Notes under the pieces: model-generated
The model's input: only the letters and a program-made list of their open reading frames with translations
What the model was told of the DNA's origin: nothing
Databases searched by the model: none
Assembly (NCBI GenBank): GCA_025024175.1
Contig: QCXZ01000042.1
Coordinates: forward strand, 327,501-391,500
Origin: Rhyzopertha dominica
Taxonomy: Eukaryota > Arthropoda > Insecta > Coleoptera > Bostrichidae
Length of the DNA stretch: 64,000 nucleotides
Reading direction: 5' to 3'
Shown here: piece after piece, positions 51,039 through 62,675 of the stretch
How positions within the stretch are numbered: the first letter of the stretch is position 1
Layout: each line of letters starts with the position of its first letter
Program-made: the position numbers and the translations under genes

Positions 51039-51324
51039 AGTATAGTTTATTTTTTTATTATGTTTGTTGCGGTACTTTGTATTTTTAGCTACTCTTCACT
51101 TGAGTATTAATAATTAAAGGTAGAATTAGTTGAGTTTATTGTTACCGAATTTTAGTGCAAATGGCTTTTGTATTGCGTAACTGTTCCCCTATTTTTTATA
51201 TATTTATAGCAACTCTGATGTTTTTAGTATTAGTGTAATACTAATAATAATAATAATAATAATAATATGTTGATCTGTTGGTTAAATTAATTATTCCAAG
51301 CTAACATTAATTTTCACAAGTTAT

Positions 51325-51582
51325 ACTGTATTTAGGATTCAGAGCCGTCGACTCGTTATAATAATAATGGCAAGAATCCTATATTAAACTATATTTAACA
51401 GAAATTACATTAGGTTTTTTTATCAACTGACACTTCAAAAACAATGACAATGACTAACTAGAAAAAATGCAAAAATGTAGAAAGATGCGACGAAGCTTTC
51501 GCAGTCGACTCCGTCTATTAATGCGTCGGCCTTGCGCTTCAGCTACTTCAGGCTGTGAAACTCTCGGCGCGCCACACTGTAT
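51325..51582. mobile_element. Short insertion in the right arm flanked by ACTGTAT
   Basis: About 250 bp present in the right arm only. The left arm reads straight through at ATACAGTATAA. ACTGTAT stands at both borders (51325-51331 and 51576-51582), fitting a 7-bp target duplication. GGATTC...GAATCC lies near its left end. Family unknown. Confidence 0.6.
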
Positions 51583-52781
51583 AAAATCACTAAGTTCTGC
51601 TATTCAATCTTTAATATCTTTAGATTAAAACAACATATGAAGGTGTGGCTTTCACTATTTTAGTCTATATTCAATTGTTCTGTTAATGAAGTAAACAGCC
51701 TTATATCGTTGCGTTTAAAAATTTCGAGAAAAATCGATATTTAGGTAGTAACTTCAGAAACAGCCCGCTTGGCGATCATGTACAAACTATGTTCTGACAC
51801 TTAAAATTGCTTTTATGAAAATGACACCTGGTTGGTTAAAATCGGTCAAGCCAAACCTGAAATATTAGCGATTTTCTATATTAAGATTTACCCGCCCCCC
51901 ACTCCTTTATTTGACATTTAACAAAAAATGTTCTAAATAAAAATGGTAAATTTTAGACAAAACAATCTTAATATGTTTAATACTGCAAACATTTATTACG
52001 CTAAAAATGACAAAAGCATTAATTTTGTAATTTGGAGGTACCACAGCGCCCTCTAGCGGTCACTTTACAAACTCGAAAATATTTTCCAGCAATTTCTCTT
52101 GGCCACTTTATTTAAGAAATTTTTTACCTCAAAGCTCTAGGGCTACTGGTTTATGAGATATGACCGACCTCCCCTCTTATTTGCTCACTCTCACAATGTC
52201 TTAAATAGTTTATAAAGGAATGTGAAAAGACTGAACGAGTACATGGATAAAAAGTTAATAATAAGCTGTGAAATTCCACAAGATAATAAACTAGTGATGT
52301 ATTTTATATAACATAAGATTGCAGGAGCTAAAAATGCACTAGAATTTGTTTGAGACACACTATTTAATATATTTAATATAAAGGATTCTAAATTCCTTGC
52401 TTTTACAAACGTTAACAGGTTAAAAAATACTAAATATGTATTCATTTTTTGAGATAATTATCAGTTTCTAATTCAACTACTATAAAATCTTGAATAAACG
52501 AACACGCTAACTTCATAAATCACGTACTGGAAGTAAATCTTATAATGCAGAATAATTTACGCATAACGAATGCATGCATGTGAAATTCAAAGACACAAGT
52601 GACGGTATCGATGTCTTCACACCAGAGCTGCTACAATAATTCCTGATCCTGTCAGTAATTAATTTAACGTGGCGATACATAAATGTTACCAGATAATGTA
52701 TAATTATGGTAAGTATGTTGTAAAACAACAGTGCAAAAAATGAATGAAATACGTTTGCCGCTGGTAATAATTATTTATATA

Positions 52782-53787
52782 TAGGGTGTTGCGAATTAGT
52801 AGGTCATCCCGTTAACCCTAGATTCTTGAGACCAAAATATGACGATAAATACAGGGTGTCGAAGTTGAAATTTAAAAATCATTTTTTACGATATAATCCA
52901 GTTTTGGAGCTATCGAGTTGAAATTTGGTGCGAGTTTGTAGTATTTACATCTAAGCGTATAAATTAATATCGGGGGAGTTTATAACCTGCTACCCCCTCC
53001 CAACTTTTTTTGACGTACACCCATGAGACCAGCGGATTTTTTTTAGTACAAAACTTCATTGTCAGTTTTGTTGGTCTCTTCTAATTTTTAGACAAACTGC
53101 TTAGATTCAGAGATAAATGCCGTTTTGTGAAACTTTCCACCTTGTCTATTAGTAATAATGATATCCCTCTCGTTGTAAATGGTTAATATTATTGATATGA
53201 TATTTTCCACTATAGCGTGTAAAGCCAAATTATTGCCATATTGGAGCTCAAATTATGTATTTTTTAAACATTTATGTCGTATACATGTCTTTAGTGCTCA
53301 AACCAATAATTAATAAGATTTCTAAGTAGGTTTGGAAAAAGACATTTATTACTAATAGGCAAGGTGTAAAGTTTCACAAAACAGCATTTATCTCTGAATA
53401 TAAGCATTTTGTCTAAAAATTACAAGAGACCAAAAAAACTGACAATGGAGTTTTGTACTAGAAAAAAAATCTCTGGTCCCATGAGCATAGTCGAAAAAAA
53501 TTGGGGGGGAAGTTACAAACCCTGTGATATATATTTGTTTTTATAGATATGTTAACAATAATTTAGGGGTACCTAGATATAAATACTACAAACTCGTACC
53601 AAATTTCAACTCGATACCTCCAAAACTGTGGATTATATCGTAAAAAAAAGATTTTTACATTTCAGCTTTGATGTCCTGTATTTTTTTAATGAAGCGTTTT
53701 TCAGAAATTTACCAATAACAAAATCGTCATATTTTAGCCACAAGAATCTAGGGTTAACAGGATGACCTACTAATTTGCAACACCCTG
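52782..53787. mobile_element. Foldback element with about 0.4-kb arms, AGGGTGTTGC ends
   Basis: TAGGGTGTTGCGAATTAGTA at the left mirrors TACTAATTTGCAACACCCTG at the right, both next to TA. The arms pair onward: AGAGATAAATGCCGTTTTGT against ACAAAACAGCATTTATCTCT, GAAACTTTCCACCTTG against CAAGGTGTAAAGTTTC, and TGGTCTCTTCTAATTTTTAG. The loop is about 53160-53342. A second CAGGGTGTC-like motif lies 70 bp inside each end. No protein. Confidence 0.85.
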
Positions 53788-56700
53788 TATTTAAGAAAAG
53801 GTGTTTCAAAGTTTAGGATAAGAATTTCAGAACCGGAGGGCTGGAAAATGCAGATAGCTGTACCAATAAAAAGAGACACTAAAAATGTGGGAATTATACT
53901 GTTAAATGTATGTATGCATGTATGAAAAACAGGTGGACAGTGGTGTGAGGAAGTGTGAAGAAACGAAATATAAATAAGAAAGTCAGAAATAAGCATAGAG
54001 TCTACACAGTAACACAAAAAATTACGTTAGAATATGTTTATCTAAATAATAATATGCGATTTAGAGAACAACGTTGTACGTAAAGCAATGTATATGTATG
54101 TTTCCAAGGATTCCGCGGTTTGCTTTTAGCATCTAAAAAAATAATAAATCATGCAAATTATATAAATCCACCATTGTTAACTTTAGCAATAGTTTGTTGC
54201 AATTTATTGGTATGACGAAAGCATGATAGACGAATAAGAAATGTACGTACTTATTACAGCTTATCATAACATGGTATTATGTGATTACCGTGCCAACTTC
54301 CTTGTTTTCTAAAAAGCAATTCATTGGATATATTAATAGCCAAGCATACTTGACCTTAGATCATCGTTTATTATACCTTCTGCACTTTGCCAACTGCTAA
54401 ATGCACTAAAATAATAACGCTACAAAACTTCAGCAATGCTCGAATAAAAAAGATTTATTAATAACCTGAGTCATAATAATAATAATCTTTAAGAACATGT
54501 TTCTTTACATTAATGTGGTACACTGCTCATTTTGAATTTTGAAATCGCCTCACGTTTATCTTAACAAGTAAAAACAATCTACATACCTTAAATGTGGGTT
54601 TGCTAAAAAAACAGAATCTAATATAAATTCTCCAAAGCATAAAGACTGTTCCATTTGAAATAAAATATTTCATAACACTCTCTGGACAAGTGGTCGTGTT
54701 TCAATTTTAAGAATTTTAATAGGCGATACGGAAGTTTCGTTGAGTATTTATTACCAAATTTGTATTATGATTACTAAAAAAAGTATCTACAGATCAGAAA
54801 CTTGTACGTACTTGCATGCTTGCTCTTTTTTGGTGACATGTAATGAATATATATACGTATATCTCCCGAATAACCTATGTCAAAAACACATTTTCCATTA
54901 AATGAAAATATAATAATTGCGCTTAAGTAAATAATGAATAATTCTACGTTGATACATGGGCATAAACTTCTGAAACTGACGATCAATAAAACTAGATGAC
55001 AGTCATACAAAGGTATTTATATTGTATGCTCAATACTTGTGGTCACTAAATCATTGGCATGAGTAATGCTTTTCCAATGAGAAGCGAAAAGATAATGGAG
55101 TCTGTCGTCTATTTTTAATTTCAACCCGTGTTATACAGCCATTATACTTATCCCCGCCATATTAATCACCAGTGCAAACCATGTAGTAAAACGCATTCTC
55201 GTTTTTTGTTCCTTTAAACATTATGGCTGCCTCATTGACGTTCGAAGTGTAGGAACTTCATCAAAGAGAACATGCGCATGAAGGTTAACAGAGTTAATAA
55301 TTAATTTAGACTAAGAATTCTAGATACAGTTCAAATAGTCAATAGCCAATTAATATTGAAACACAAAAAAAGATTAGTCCCAAAATAATATAAGCAATCT
55401 CCATAATTTAACAAAGTTATAACTCATAGTCGATTATTCCAAGCATTAGTATTTCTTAATAAAAACAAAATAAAGAGGGATCCGTAAATTACGACGCCAG
55501 CTTTTTTTTTATAGAATCTACTATATTGTGGCCACCAGTGTTTAGATAAAATGAAGAGATGCCATCAGGACTTAGATTGCAAATACCAATTTTGCTTAGT
55601 GATACTACTGTCTCGGACAGTATTATATGAATTGCCTTCGTAGTGTGTCCATAGATCTCGCAACTGTTACTATTAGTAAAGGGTCTTCGAAAACAAAATG
55701 CCACATTTATAATTAGGATTACTATCTATGTTTTTACTCATAACTAAAAAAATTGTTCCCACTCGCTTCAGAATAACACAACCCCCAGAAATACATTATT
55801 AGTTGCTTAGACAAATTAAGAGTATTTAGTTTACTGATGAGGTAAATGAGTACAACAAGCGAAAGTAAATAAGTACACAGCCTTCCAAACCTTGAGGACT
55901 AAAAATCATTTCCTCTAGAATTTTCTTGATAAATTAATACAAATAATTAGCTACATATACATGGTACACCACCATTTATCATACAAATAATTAAGTAATA
56001 CCGCAAGCAAGTCAGTGCGCAATTAAACTTGACGTTTCGTGTCGATAAACGTTTTATGCTCTTAATATCAGCAGCCTTGACATAAAAATCGCTACCTTCC
56101 TGAAATTGCAGATGCATAAGACTAACAGCAATTTAAAAAATGTTACAAGGAAAAACGTTTCCCATGATTCCTGCGCGCTGAAGTACAAGTGTGCTTTTAC
56201 TCCCTTAAGGCTGCGTTTCCTGTTATACGAAACCTTCAGCACTGAAAGAGCTGAAGATTTATTACCGATAAATTAAAAAGGTAATGGTAGTTTTTAAAAA
56301 CTGTTTTGCATAAACTGATCTTTAACGTACAGAGTTTAACGGAAGAACATCGTTAAACATATCACACGGATGTTTTAATTACGCACGAAAAGGAAATTAA
56401 AGACAACCAATCTTAATGAACGAGGAGTGAAGGTTCTTTAAAGTTTATGCTTAAACTGACTGATGAATTTGCATTTTCTAATTTCTAGAAGCTAATATTT
56501 ATATGTTAGGGAAGTCATTGGTGTATACGACTTTTCTTAAAATATTAGTAGATATTCTCTCATAATAGATATCCAATTAAAAAGCCAACAAGTTAAACGA
56601 AGACAAATTCTGAACATTATTTCTTTTTCTGTGATAAAAAGATCTTTTAAAGCGACAGCGACCGTTTGCCATCATCCACACAGTGTTTTAGAAAAAGAAA

Positions 56701-59059
56701 CAGCATTTTTAACGGGCACATAGTTACATTACCGCAAAGACTAAGGTTTTATATATTATGACGTAAAGATTTTGCACGTAACATTCTTTGATATCAGAAA
56801 AACTAGTCTAAATGCAATAACCAGCAAATGAGCGATATATTATATTTTACTTTCATTTTCAAAATGAAAAATATCCGTTCAAAGGTCGATACTGTGTTAA
56901 TAAAAAGCTGTATGTATGCGTAAGTATAATTAAAATGCGTAGACGTCGTTACTATTACTCGACAGAAAGCTTTAAGAAATTATGGAATGTACGGTGTAAA
57001 AACTAGACCGGTACCGTCTCGCCTCACAAGAAGGCCAATGAAAGAACGTTCATACACCCAATTCGAGCAATCTACAATCGTAATTATTCAATTGTCCCTA
57101 TCAATTCCGAACCGAAATGGCAAAATACACCCATTCCAGGCACGGCCAGCATTAAATCAATTAAATTTAATACCACCCGAAGCCTTGCAAATGAACAATG
57201 CAGAAAACTATTGTTCAACTGTCCTGGGGGCAGCCAGCAGGATACTTTTTGCGTAAATGCACTCTCGGCCTTTTTTCATTTGCTAAGGTTGAAATCCTGT
57301 TCAAAATTTCAGCAAGGTTGTGGGCGGCTGCCTGAGCATAACCTGGGGCTAGCGTCTGAAACTTTTGAGTAGTAATTACCGTATCGTAGTTTCGATTATA
57401 CTGATCATAAAGAATAAGAATAAGTTGGTTCGTTATATATTTTAAAAATTCAATTACTTTAGGATATTGATATCGATGTTTTCTTTGATAGCTAGTGTGT
57501 TGCGCAACATTGAATATTTTGACTAAAGACATTTAGATCTATTGGCGAAATATCTAGATTGATGTTCTAAAAGCACTAATTTAGAAGTGCCCTAAAACTA
57601 AATAGTATCGATTGTGCAGGTATTTAAGTATCAAATAACTAACATTCCGCGAAGTATACCAACAAATCTGGCAACAAGGATTGAAGCACATGTAAACGTC
57701 GGAGAATGTAGACTTTTACATGAAAGCATTACAAGAGTTACTTGCTCTGACGTCAATGCTCTTTGTCTTTGACCGAACGATTAGCAGTCACATTGTGGTC
57801 GTATTAAAAAGCAATTTAAATTTATAATTTGATTCAGCACGCGTGGTGGTCTTACTATCCTGTCCGGTTCTCGCAAGAGAGAGGTTTGTATTATGAATGA
57901 CCCATGTGTAATGATAATAAGCTCAATGAAGTTACTTAAGACACTGGAAAAAAAGCAACAGCTAACGTTTCTCATTCCCACTTCAGTGAAAAGCGAAATT
58001 AATTTTGGACTGAAGTTTACTACGACGCTTTTAAGTGATTAAATGTTACACTATATAAATATAAAATATGTATCACTATCGATTTGTTATGAACTAAATG
58101 TTCAGTTAAAAAAAAACAAATAATTTGGAAATTAATGCAACCTTGATCTGTTAATCAGAAGACCCATCAATACCAGAAGAGCTTTAAATTACGTTTCTTA
58201 ATAACTAGGAATATTTGGGTTTCACGTATAAAATAATATGCAAGCACATAAATATTTATAATATTTAATTATGCTTCCACGCTTCAGGAACTGGTCTTAC
58301 ATTAATGATGACGATATTACCAAATATTTGTTGACAATAGCAAATTCGTGGAATGGTGTCTTCACATTCCAGTGGCGCCTGCACGTCATCACAAAAAGAT
58401 AAACAATTTTTTGTTGTTGGCACGTTTAAAGTTAACAAATAGTAACTATTGCTACCTTGCTCAACTTTTTTCTTCGAAATGTTGTAATGCAGTATAGTTT
58501 GATCGAGCTCAGATTTCAATACTAGTTTGTACCCAAAATAATTTGGTCAAATAGTAGAATACACAATTGTACACCAAAATAACCAACAAGGCAAATAACC
58601 TCGGCGATTCAGACACATCCTTATCGAGCTGAAAACATGAAATGGTATAATAATAGATCAAGGCGTCCTAGGCAAGAATTGTGAACACCTCCCACGCTTT
58701 GGTCTTACGTAAGCGACCTGGCTACTCATCTTACGATTACAACCATCAGCTGTTTGGATACTTTGCACGGTAACTATGTCGTAATACTACTCCGGGCATG
58801 CTAATTTAGTTGGCGTTGGGACGCGATCACGGATTTGCTGGGAAAACGCCTCTTGTGAAACTAGCCTGTTATACATATTGATAATAAACGGAACTGATGG
58901 TGGCACGAGTAATACAGATCCGCGACTCATGAATGAACATAAACGTTCCTTATTTCTATCATGTGGGAGAACCAGTCGTTGATATAATATATTCGCATTA
59001 TCTTTCTAAATGAATGATGAAAAGCAGCAAAAACTCCAAAACTAGTAAGACTAGGTTTC
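53788..59059. other. Long tract with no recognised gene
   Basis: No transposase, RT or known exon was recognised in 5.3 kb. Two minus-strand frames are noted only as possibilities: 57532-57215 (105 codons, ending RKKYPAGCPQDS) and 58519-58265 (84 codons, cysteine-bearing, containing CLSFCDDVQAPLECED and CYCQQIFGN). Neither matches a family I know. The second has an AT-rich, poly-A-like downstream region and could be a terminal exon. Confidence 0.4.
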
Positions 59060-59700
59060 CAGGGAGGAAACGAGTTATATCATTAATATTAATTTAAAAA
59101 AAATTGTTCCTAATATAGATTCCTGGGGTACTCCGTATTCCAAGGGAAGTGATTTAGAACTGTTTTTATTTGTAGTTACTATTTGATACCTGTTGTGTAG
59201 ATAAAGTCTAACAGCAAATTGACCTGTTTAGAAAAATTAAATAGTTGTTACTTTTTTAGAAGAATATCACTGGAGATACAATTAAATGCCTTAGAAAGGT
59301 CACATAAAACGAAGCCTACAATTTGTTCTTTTTTCAAAAATCTCAGTAATAGAGTTACTTAAATTAATAACAGTCAGTGTTGTAGATTTCCATTTTCTAA
59401 AGCCACACAGTGGTTAGAGATTTGTTCTGTAAAAACTTTTTCAAATACTTTATTTACTTAGGACAGAAGTAATAGAAATTGGTCTATAATTGTTCATTTG
59501 CATTTTTACAAGCTAATTGTATAGCTTTTCTATAGAAATTACTTTATACCATTTTGTAAAACTTTCTGAATTTTTATAAAAATCCAACATGAAGTTTAGT
59601 ACGTTTCGCAAATTTCAAAGAGAATCGTTGTACCAGATGTTATTAGAGTGTTCGATCGCCGGTTATAAGTTGTGGTTAGTTTTACTGTAGAATGCGTAAC
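59060..59700 (-). pseudogene. Non-LTR (Jockey/CR1-like) reverse transcriptase relic
   Basis: Minus-strand pieces: MNNYRPISITSVLSK (about 59510), then, frame-shifted, a domain resembling LCDLSKAFNCISSDILLKK (about 59280-59320), RLYLHNRYQIVTTN and LEYGVPQESILGTIFF (about 59105), equivalent to GVPQGSILGPLLF. Multiple shifts and stops. No ends were identified. Confidence 0.75.
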
Positions 59701-60197
59701 TACTGGCTTTTGAAGGTATGTTCACAAAGATGTTAAACTTATCTGTTGTTAAAATATTAGCAGTGTCAATAAATGACCAATCTATTGTTTGGATGTAGTT
59801 AGTCAACCACCACATTCCTTCAGGAGAAAGGGGAGGGCAAAATTTTTGTTTCAGGCGGTATCAATTGATGGCTTATATCAAATTAGAAGGAAGTAGACGA
59901 ATGATTAGATAGTTTGGGACATAAAAACCATTGTCTACATTGGTAAATATGTTGTCGAGACAGGAAACTAGTCTATAGTATTTTCCATTACTGTCGCTGA
60001 AAAACCGTAAGAACGAATTAGATCTTTGATTTCTACCTGTCGCATGTCCAAAGTATTATTAAAGTTAACGTTATAATACGAGGGTGAATGCTTTCAGCCT
60101 CCATAATATAAGATAATATTTTCTCGGAAAGATCGCTGTCGCTTTAACACACTGACAATAAGTTATTAGTCTGACGTCTCGATTACACCTGTAATAT

Positions 60198-60578
60198 TTG
60201 TCAAAAACCTACCTACCTGAAACGATAGATATCATCAAAGCCAAACTTAATAGAGATCCCCTAGGTGGTACGATAGCCAGATTATCTGAACACTGTTTAA
60301 AATCAACTTATTTCTTATGGAATGATAATTTTTATGAACAAAAATCAGGTTGTGCAATGGGTTCACCTCTAAGTCCTGTGGTGGCCAATTTGTTTATGGA
60401 AAATTTTGAAGAGGTAGCGATCAACAGTTTTCATTTTAAGCTAAAATGTTGGTATAGGTATGTAAATGTCACTTTTGTTATTTGGCCCCATGGTATAGAA
60501 GAGTTAGGTAGGTTTCTAAATAATTTAAACAGTCAAAATCCTGACAAAATTTACTATGGAATTAGAAAGCAATGGTAA
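60198..60578 (+). pseudogene. Penelope-like reverse transcriptase fragment, catalytic motif lost
   Basis: The 126-codon frame contains YLPETIDIIKAKL, GGTIARLSEHCLKSTYFLWN, EQKSGCAMGSPLSPVVANLF and the palm motif YVNVTFVIW, where active relatives have YVDDTFVIW. Loss of the Asp pair means no polymerase activity. After the stop, other frames read [30 protein letters not shown] (RT thumb) and INHIKSALVRNGYS, so the gene is broken at 60578 and again before 60807. Confidence 0.85.
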
Positions 60579-60806
60579 TTTACCTTTCTTGGATGTCCAA
60601 ATTTACAGAATAAACATTGGACAGTTAGGGACACAAGGTTTACAGAAAACCAACACACACAGACAGATATTTACATGCCACATCTCACCACCCTCCTTCT
60701 CAAAAGAATAGTCTTACAAGGACGTTATTTGTTAGAGCACAATGAATCTCAGACGAAAGTTCTTTACAAAAAGAAATAAATCATATTAAATCAGCGCTAG
60801 TGAGAA

Positions 60807-61142
60807 ATGGTTATAGTATTAAGAATATTTGGTCAGTTTTTAATAAGTGCTCATACAAATCAAGTAAATTCTCAGCCAGGACAAAGTAAATTAAAGTTGA
60901 GTTTGCCTTATGTACAAGGCCTTTCGGAAAAATTAAAGAGGATGCTTAGAAAACATGATATTTTAGTTGTTGATAGTACGTATAATAATTTAGATAAAAT
61001 TCTAAGTTCTACTAAAGTACATTTAGAGAGTGAAGGTGTTTACAAAATTGCTTGTTCTTGCGGCAACTGTTACATAGGTCAAACTAAAAGAAAAGTAGGT
61101 ACGCGTTTGAAAGAACACATACGTGCTACTAAACTGCAATAG
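60807..61142 (+). pseudogene. Penelope-like GIY-YIG endonuclease fragment
   Basis: The 111-codon frame contains LPYVQGLSEKLKRMLRKHDI, then the GIY-YIG nuclease start GVYKIACSCGNCYIGQTKRK and VGTRLKEHIRA with the conserved Tyr pair and Arg. It stops at 61142. Other frames carry on with SSVAEHSYLT, YHKRLIKEAIEICRN and NYELGDIWKAIL to about 61335, the normal element C-terminus. In intact elements this nuclease nicks target DNA. Here it is frameshifted. Confidence 0.85.
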
Positions 61143-61470
61143 ATAGATAAATCTTCCGTAGCTGAACACTCATATTTGACATGTGTTTAACATGATTGAC
61201 TTCGAATTTAGATAGAGAAAAATATTATCACAAACGCCTAATAAAAGAAGCTATAGAAATTTGTAGGAATACCAATCATTTTAATAGGGATTGTGGAAAT
61301 TATGAGTTAGGTGACATTTGGAAGGCTATTTTGTAGTTATCTCGTCTCGCTTCCTTGGTGATTTGTTTATTTACCTGCAAAATTTTGTTTTGATCTTGTG
61401 TCAGACGAATTATGAGGGTTTTCGTCTTTGACAAGATTACAGGTGTTATCGAAACGTCAGACTAATAACT

Positions 61471-62675
61471 TTTTATGAGTGTTTTAAATCTTAATGTTAT
61501 AATCATCCATTATATTTGCTTTTACCAATACTGAGACTGCTAGGTAACTATAAGGCAATTTAATAAGAGTATATTATCTTTAGAAAAGGATTCGGACAGC
61601 CCTTTTGATTCAAAATAAATATATGGGAGTTAAATTGTTAACGGTGATTTACCGTGTCAACGCCTAAACGTTATGAGAGAGCATATCACGTCCTATTAAA
61701 AACGCTTTTCAAAATGTTATCTGGAGAGGGGTATGTAATAGGAAATGACGTTGTATGAGGAACTATAGTTGAAATGTTTTATGCGCCAACGAGAAATTTT
61801 TCACGTTCAACAAAATACACTTCTGTATTGTGTTGTTGCTCTACGTGTTAAAGAATAGTTATACATCAAAATCATATTCTTGTATTTATGATACGAAGAT
61901 ACGATTCACCTAAATGTTGGATTACTTTAACTAAAAAATGCGTTATACTTCGATTTTCTATACATAATTAATGCAACACTGTGCTGCTCTTGTTAATAAA
62001 TTGACTAATACTAGTAGGTATCTCACTGTCGAATGTTTAATTATAATATTAATCATGCCTCCAGAAAGGACCGTTATTAACCCATCTTGAGCAAGATAGT
62101 ATATTTGTTTTAAACTACGATTATTACTTATAAAGCATAAAGCGCGCAAGTCATATCTATCTCTACTTGATGAGTTCATTCATGCTCAATTCAATTATAA
62201 TTAATTACTGTTTTACTCATAATTAAATAGAATGCTTCCATAAAAAATTCCTAGAAACCTTAATTCATGTTACAAATATTTCTGTTTACTTCCACAATTT
62301 TGCTTATTATTATATAAGAATAGCTTATATTCTGTCATTCCATTATCGTTTGGGTAATTCTTTCGTTAAACAGATAAGTAATTACAGCAAAGGTAGTTTA
62401 TTGTAGATAAATGATGAAACAGTTGGTAAATTACGTATAAAGATGATAATCATGCAAAAAGTTATGATATAAAATTATTTTTGTTGTAAACATATCAATA
62501 AAATATGGAACAACTGACCCATAAAACAAGGTTTGCACTTACGTACCTATAACAAAAAAAATACTTACATGTTATATGTATGTAGGTACACACATTTCGT
62601 GACGGTAAAATTATTTTGCAATTTTTATTCTAGGCTTTGGTGAACTTTTTAATCCTATTTCAAACATGTAATATA
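61471..62675. other. Tract with no recognised gene
   Basis: Nothing recognised on either strand. Confidence 0.45.

Larger units (their letters stand above)
48629..52192. mobile_element. Giant foldback element (about 1.05-kb arms) carrying a nested LINE and a small insertion
   Basis: Left end TACAGAGTGAGCAAATAA; the right end has ...TTATTTGCTCACTCTC. The arms pair along their whole length: GTAGCCCTAGAGC near the ends, GTGTCGTTTTCAAGAGC, CTTCATATGTTGTTTTAATC against its complement (49203 and 51643), the (TTA)n runs, AAAGTACCGCAACAAACATA (49526) against TATGTTTGTTGCGGTACTTT (51059), and TTAAAATTGTTATTTCATAT (49753) pairing across the axis. Left arm 48629-49690, loop about 49691-49744. The right arm is 49745-52192 once two insertions are removed (LINE 49864-51038, small insertion 51325-51582), leaving about 1.03 kb. 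It contains no transposase of its own. Two ambiguous bases (49573, 49612) lie in the inner arm. Confidence 0.85.
60159..61470 (+). mobile_element. Penelope-like element fragment flanked by inverted repeats
   Basis: RT and GIY-YIG remnants (listed separately) lie between inverted repeats. AGTTATTAGTCTGACGTCTC and ATTACACCTGTAAT (60161-60208) are inverted at 61424-61470 (TTACAGGTGTTATCGAAACG and CAGACTAATAACT), about 45 bp with few mismatches. Penelope-like elements carry LTR-like repeats in direct or inverted orientation, which fits. The N-terminal RT part is missing. The flanking TACGAGGGTGAATGCTTTCA at 60077 also occurs at 39450. Confidence 0.8.

Noticed and set aside
50391..51110. 239-codon plus-strand frame
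   Set aside because: Complement of the LINE reverse transcriptase, whose FADD and QGDPLSP motifs fix the minus strand as coding.
56987..57256. 89-codon plus-strand frame
   Set aside because: No domain or splice support; overlaps the equally unsupported opposite-strand frame.
57215..57532. 105-codon minus-strand frame in a moderately GC-rich patch
   Set aside because: No domain, no clear splice signals and no neighbouring exon; kept only as a remark in the intergenic entry.
58265..58519. 84-codon minus-strand frame with several cysteines
   Set aside because: Could be a terminal exon, but nothing upstream joins it and no family was recognised.
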